From positions 62,001 through 126,000 of the forward strand of contig JASDRS010000026.1 in assembly GCA_041441915.1 (NCBI GenBank): a stretch of DNA of 64,000 nucleotides, in the 5' to 3' direction. This DNA is from UBA10365 sp041441915 (GTDB lineage: Bacteria; Pseudomonadota; Alphaproteobacteria; Rhodobacterales; Rhodobacteraceae). Below the pieces are notes generated by a model that saw only the letters and a program-made list of their open reading frames with translations, did no database searches and was not told where the DNA came from. Shown here piece after piece: positions 60,268 through 64,000 of the stretch (position 1 is the first letter of the stretch; each line of letters begins with the position of its first letter). The position numbers were made by a program, and so were the translations under genes.

Positions 60268-60343
60268 CCCCTATTTTGGGATAACTATAGGGTGAACTGA
60301 TATAGATTGGGTAGTTTTTTTTGCCGCCCCCTATATTTGGGGG
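60268..60343. promoter_or_regulatory. Two C4-TATWTTT-G4 type symmetric boxes before nrdR
   Basis: CCCCTATTTTGGG (60268-60280) and CCCCCTATATTTGGGGG (60327-60343) share the same layout of C run, A/T centre and G run, with centres about 60 bp apart. They lie between the rpoD stop and the nrdR start. Known NrdR boxes are also symmetrical with an AT-rich centre and occur in pairs about three turns apart. Whether these are NrdR boxes is an inference. Confidence 0.4.
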
Positions 60344-60396
60344 TACAACTGTTGCATCTGCGACTCAGTTTTGCGAAATAGGGGGGGCAAAATCAC

Positions 60397-62388
60397 TTAT
60401 TGATCTAGAAAACTACGCAATTTTCGGCTGCGGCTTGGATGTTTAAGCTTTCGTAGAGCCTTAGCTTCGATTTGGCGAATGCGTTCGCGCGTGACAGAGA
60501 ACTGTTGGCCCACCTCTTCCAACGTGTGGTCTGTGTTCATACCAATGCCAAATCGCATCCGTAAAACCCGTTCTTCGCGCGGCGTTAGGCTGGCCAAAAC
60601 GCGTGTAGTGGTTTCTTTTAGATTTTCTTGGATAGCGCTATCAAGTGGCAAGATCGCATTTTTATCTTCGATGAAATCGCCTAGTTGGCTGTCTTCTTCG
60701 TCACCAATTGGAGTTTCGAGGGAAATAGGCTCTTTGGCGATTTTCATCACCTTACGCACTTTTTCTAAAGGCATTTGTAGCTTTTCGGCCAATTCTTCTG
60801 GCGTGGGTTCACGGCCAATCTCATGCAACATCTGGCGGCCCGTGCGCACCAGTTTATTGATCGTTTCAATCATGTGAACAGGAATACGAATGGTGCGGGC
60901 TTGATCGGCGATTGAACGCGTGATCGCTTGACGGATCCACCAAGTCGCATAGGTTGAAAATTTATAGCCCCGACGATATTCGAATTTATCAACAGCCTTC
61001 ATTAGGCCTATATTGCCTTCTTGAATAAGATCAAGAAATTGCAAGCCGCGGTTGGTATATTTTTTTGCAATCGAGATAACTAAACGCAAATTAGCTTCGA
61101 CCATTTCTTTTTTAGCTTGCCGGGCTTCTTTTTCGCCTTTTTGTACTTGATTGACGATACGGCTAAATTCAGAAATATCCACGCCAACATATTGTCCAAC
61201 AGATGACATCTCGGCGCGCCATTCGTCAACTTTTTCGCGCGATTTTTCCATCAGCGCTTGCCATCCACGCCCAGGCTTTGCCGCCATACGGTCTGCCCAA
61301 AGGGGGTCAAGTTCATACCCTCGGTATTCATCAATAAATTCTCGTCGATTGATGCGCGCGGCGTCAGCCAATTTGACCATGGCTGAATTGATCGACATGA
61401 TTTTGCTATTGATCCCGTAAAGCTGGTCGATCAAAGCTTCTATCCGGTTGTTGTGCAGGTGCAACCCATTGACTAGAAGCACTATTTCGGAACGAAGCGT
61501 TTGGTATTTGCTTTCGTCAGTTTTGGAAAAATACGCAGCATCAATCATCGTAGCTTCCATACGCAAATCTTGCATTTCTGCCAGTTTTGAATAGTTATTT
61601 GCTATCACGTCTAGGGTTTCGAGCACACGCGGTTTAAGCATCGCTTCCATTGCAGCGAGTGATATTGCATTTTCTTCATCATCTTCATCATCGTCATTAT
61701 CATTACTGTCTATAGGCTTGCCATCTGCGTCAAGCTCTTGTGCGGCCTCTCCGTTGGACCCTGGCGCACTCTTCGCCAAGCCCACATTGTTCAAGCCGCC
61801 TTCTTCAAGATCTTCTTCCCCATCTCCTGAACGGCCAAAGGTCGCGTCAAGATCGATCACGTCACGCAACAAAACATCTTCACTTAGTAGCTCGTCGCGC
61901 CAAATAGTGATTGCTTGGAATGTCAGTGGACTTTCACAAAGCCCCAGGGTCATCGTATTGTGACCAGCTTCGATGCGTTTGGCAATCGCAATTTCGCCTT
62001 CGCGCGACAGAAGTTCAACCGACCCCATCTCGCGTAGATACATCCGCACGGGGTCATCAGTGCGATCAAGTACTTCACCCGTACCCGAAGACATAGCCAC
62101 TTCGCGTGACGTCGACAGTTCGACCAACTCGCCTACACTTTCGCCATCTTCGCCTTCTTCGTTTTCAATGACATTTATACCCATTTCTGACAGCATGGAC
62201 ATTACATCTTCGATTTGCTCGGAAGAGACTTGTTCGGGTGGCAACACGGAATTGAGCTGATCATAGGTTATATAACCGCGCTCGCGCGCGTCAGATATCA
62301 TCCGCTTGACGGCTGCCTGCGACATATCAAGGGATGCGTCTACATCACTGTCGTCAAGCTTGGTGTCGTCGTTATCTTTGACTGCCAT
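60397..62388 (-). CDS. rpoD: RNA polymerase sigma factor RpoD (sigma-70)
   Basis: This 663-residue primary sigma factor has region 1.1 at the N-terminus ([20 protein letters not shown]), region 1.2 ([20 protein letters not shown]), a non-conserved insert with an acidic run ([13 protein letters not shown]), region 2 ([40 protein letters not shown]), region 3 (LARKLQ-like [17 protein letters not shown]) and region 4 ([20 protein letters not shown]). It follows dnaG with a 100-base gap, the familiar dnaG-rpoD macromolecular synthesis order. Confidence 0.97.
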   Translation of the reverse strand: MAVKDNDDTKLDDSDVDASLDMSQAAVKRMISDARERGYITYDQLNSVLPPEQVSSEQIEDVMSMLSEMGINVIENEEGEDGESVGELVELSTSREVAMSSGTGEVLDRTDDPVRMYLREMGSVELLSREGEIAIAKRIEAGHNTMTLGLCESPLTFQAITIWRDELLSEDVLLRDVIDLDATFGRSGDGEEDLEEGGLNNVGLAKSAPGSNGEAAQELDADGKPIDSNDNDDDEDDEENAISLAAMEAMLKPRVLETLDVIANNYSKLAEMQDLRMEATMIDAAYFSKTDESKYQTLRSEIVLLVNGLHLHNNRIEALIDQLYGINSKIMSINSAMVKLADAARINRREFIDEYRGYELDPLWADRMAAKPGRGWQALMEKSREKVDEWRAEMSSVGQYVGVDISEFSRIVNQVQKGEKEARQAKKEMVEANLRLVISIAKKYTNRGLQFLDLIQEGNIGLMKAVDKFEYRRGYKFSTYATWWIRQAITRSIADQARTIRIPVHMIETINKLVRTGRQMLHEIGREPTPEELAEKLQMPLEKVRKVMKIAKEPISLETPIGDEEDSQLGDFIEDKNAILPLDSAIQENLKETTTRVLASLTPREERVLRMRFGIGMNTDHTLEEVGQQFSVTRERIRQIEAKALRKLKHPSRSRKLRSFLDQ

Positions 62389-62488
62389 TTGTACTCCTAG
62401 GGTCTTTAGAGGCCGAATCAGTTAGACTTAAACGAATCAATAATTCGAAAAGTCATTCAATAACGCGAATCACGACGAGGGGAAGGGG

Positions 62489-64000
62489 TCAGCGGCTGTT
62501 CTTTTTCCAAATTTCACGATCAATCATGTTTTGCAGCTGTTTTGAGAGGGCGGCACGGTCTTCTCCTAGGTCTTGGACATCTTCTAGGTTTGCGCGGTTG
62601 GCCTTTAGGCGCGCTGAATTGGCCTGTATTATTCGCCATGTCAGCCCCTCATCGGCAAATCCTGAAAGGTCTTCAGCAGCGTCAGAAATTTCGCGGTTTG
62701 CTCGGCAGCGCGTTTCGTATTTGGCCAATTCTTCAGCCATGGATTGGCGTGCCACGTTTACGGCCGCACCAGGGCGCAATGGGGGAGCAATGCGGATATG
62801 GGTAAGCGCAAACAATGCGTCGAGGTCATCCCCAGCTATGGCACGAATATTATTTCGTGCCTCTACCAAATCTGCGACATGCGCTTGTGCCAAAATAGCC
62901 CGCAAGAGCAGATTATGTGAAGGATCGGGTAAAAAAAGATTTTCTAAAGCGGTCTCAAACTCACTGATGAGTTGTGGATAAGTTGCAGCAACTGCCAAAA
63001 TCAGACTTAAACGCAAAAGTTCTTCGGGACGACTATCTGTTGCATTGGCCAAAAGCGACGCTCGTGTGGCAGCCATAGGTGGAGCCGAGAAGGCGCTTGT
63101 TTGTCCTTTTCTAAACAGAGGTCTGTGGCCAACTTGTCCGAAAAGTACGTATTGCAACTCTTTGATCTCAGAGCCGTAATATTCACGAATAGATGGGTCT
63201 TTGATGTTTTTAAGCGCGGCGCGCAGAGTTTTATCTAGTGCAGCTTTGCGTTCTGGACTGTCAAACACCCGTCCTTCGGTTTCGCGCTGCCATAAAAGTT
63301 TAATCATAGGCTGCGCTTGATCCAAAATCTGCTGCATCGCACCTGGGCCCTGTTGTTTTATTAGATCATCAGGGTCAAGACCTTGGGGTAATATAGAAAA
63401 TCGCAGACCTTGCCCAGCTTCGATCAACGGAAGCGCCAGATCGACGACCCTTAACGCCGCGCGAACTCCCGCTGAGTCTCCATCAAGCGCAATAATCGGC
63501 TCAGGGTGAATGCGCCACATCAGTCGCAGTTGTTCTGCCGTAATTGCAGTTCCTAGGGGGGCTACAGTTGATTTAAAACCAGCTTCGCTGAGGGCAATCA
63601 CATCCATATATCCTTCGGCTACAACCAAAGGATAGCCCTTGCCGGCGGCTTCCCGAGCATGGCCAATATTATAAAGGCTACGGCCCTTATCAAACAGTGG
63701 CGTTTCGGGAGAATTTAGATATTTTGCCCGTGCATTAGGATCAAGTGAGCGGCCGCCAAGCCCAATACAGCGGCCGCGGGCATCACGTATGGGGAAGATG
63801 ATACGTCCACGAAACCGATCAAAGGGCGCACCGCCGCCGTCAGGTAGGGCGCAAAGCCCAGCCTCAACGATCAGGTCAGCACTTAACCCCTTGGCTGTCA
63901 GAGCGGAAAACAGCGCTTGGCGCTTATCAGGCCCCAACCCTATGTCCCAGCGGCTAAGAGCATCAGGGCCCAAGCCTCGCTCAGCAAGATAAGTGCGTGC
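62489..64000 (-). CDS. dnaG: DNA primase, 5' end beyond the window
   Basis: The frame is open to the window edge; about 503 C-terminal residues are present. The N-terminal zinc domain lies outside. The catalytic core is visible: DRFRGRIIFPIRDARGRCIG with GLGGRSLD and KYLNSPETPLFDKG, and the TOPRIM motifs VVAEGYMDVIAL (metal Glu) and IALDGDSAGVRAA (metal Asp residues). The C-terminal part is the helicase-binding domain, less conserved. It synthesises RNA primers at the replication fork. rpoD is the next gene downstream. Confidence 0.96.
   Translation of the reverse strand, partial: ARTYLAERGLGPDALSRWDIGLGPDKRQALFSALTAKGLSADLIVEAGLCALPDGGGAPFDRFRGRIIFPIRDARGRCIGLGGRSLDPNARAKYLNSPETPLFDKGRSLYNIGHAREAAGKGYPLVVAEGYMDVIALSEAGFKSTVAPLGTAITAEQLRLMWRIHPEPIIALDGDSAGVRAALRVVDLALPLIEAGQGLRFSILPQGLDPDDLIKQQGPGAMQQILDQAQPMIKLLWQRETEGRVFDSPERKAALDKTLRAALKNIKDPSIREYYGSEIKELQYVLFGQVGHRPLFRKGQTSAFSAPPMAATRASLLANATDSRPEELLRLSLILAVAATYPQLISEFETALENLFLPDPSHNLLLRAILAQAHVADLVEARNNIRAIAGDDLDALFALTHIRIAPPLRPGAAVNVARQSMAEELAKYETRCRANREISDAAEDLSGFADEGLTWRIIQANSARLKANRANLEDVQDLGEDRAALSKQLQNMIDREIWKKNSR

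Overview
The window reads as chromosomal DNA of an alphaproteobacterium, most likely a marine Rhodobacteraceae (Roseobacter-group) member of moderate GC content. The evidence is gene content and family-level resemblance: rnpB beside ampD, pyrB coupled to a metal-ligand-less dihydroorotase homologue, ThyX, NrdR-RibD, alphaproteobacterial RpoD with an acidic insert, an ALDH16/deoC pair, an NnrU-DUF1737 pair, and a TCA cluster of sdhCDAB, mdh, sucCD, sucAB and lpd. No taxon can be fixed without a database search. Coding density is high, genes are packed with many ATGA overlaps, and no prophage, integrase, CRISPR array, toxin-antitoxin or defence locus is visible.

Layout. 1-8 kb: 3' part of gatA, a lipoprotein with an Excalibur-like tail, ampD, rnpB, rpmG, a BI-1/YccA membrane protein, an inositol-phosphatase-family enzyme, a truncated OmpA/BON relic, and ubiA and rsmE diverging. 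8-19 kb: a membrane protein coupled to rsmE, gshA, the pyrB-pyrX-plsY operon, a diverged uracil-DNA glycosylase, a DsbD-alpha-like protein, YqgE/AlgH, and deoC with a long ALDH16-type dehydrogenase. 19-29 kb: nhaD, SPFH-NfeD, metY flanked by diverged repeats, a DMT exporter, adenine deaminase, a low-GC glycosyltransferase-like gene and tRNA-Ala. 29-32 kb: metallopeptidase, GntR regulator, deoD and an aldo/keto reductase pseudogene with two ochre codons.

32-47 kb is an almost complete block for the lower half of the TCA cycle. Succinate dehydrogenase is on the minus strand with a small lipoprotein between sdhA and sdhB. Malate dehydrogenase, succinyl-CoA ligase, the 2-oxoglutarate dehydrogenase E1 and E2 subunits and an E3 are on the plus strand. 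Two of the promoter regions carry striking symmetric elements: a perfect 32-bp tandem duplication with a palindrome before sdhC, and two adjacent palindromes on the same helical face before sucC. 47-64 kb: a RecD-like helicase, pyrD, DUF952, tRNA-Gly, metG, an orphan ImuA-like gene, an aldo/keto reductase, DUF983, an EF-hand protein next to a broken metal-sensor gene, DUF3572, a HAD phosphatase, thyX, a glyoxalase-type protein, ribD, nrdR, rpoD and the 3' part of dnaG.

I found no convincing new multi-gene system. The observations most worth a second look are the putative operators of the TCA operons, the glycosylase that has lost its family motifs, the lipoprotein inside the sdh operon, and a scatter of recent gene decay (truncated OmpA/BON gene, aldo/keto reductase, metal sensor and several short coding relics) that suggests ongoing genome trimming.
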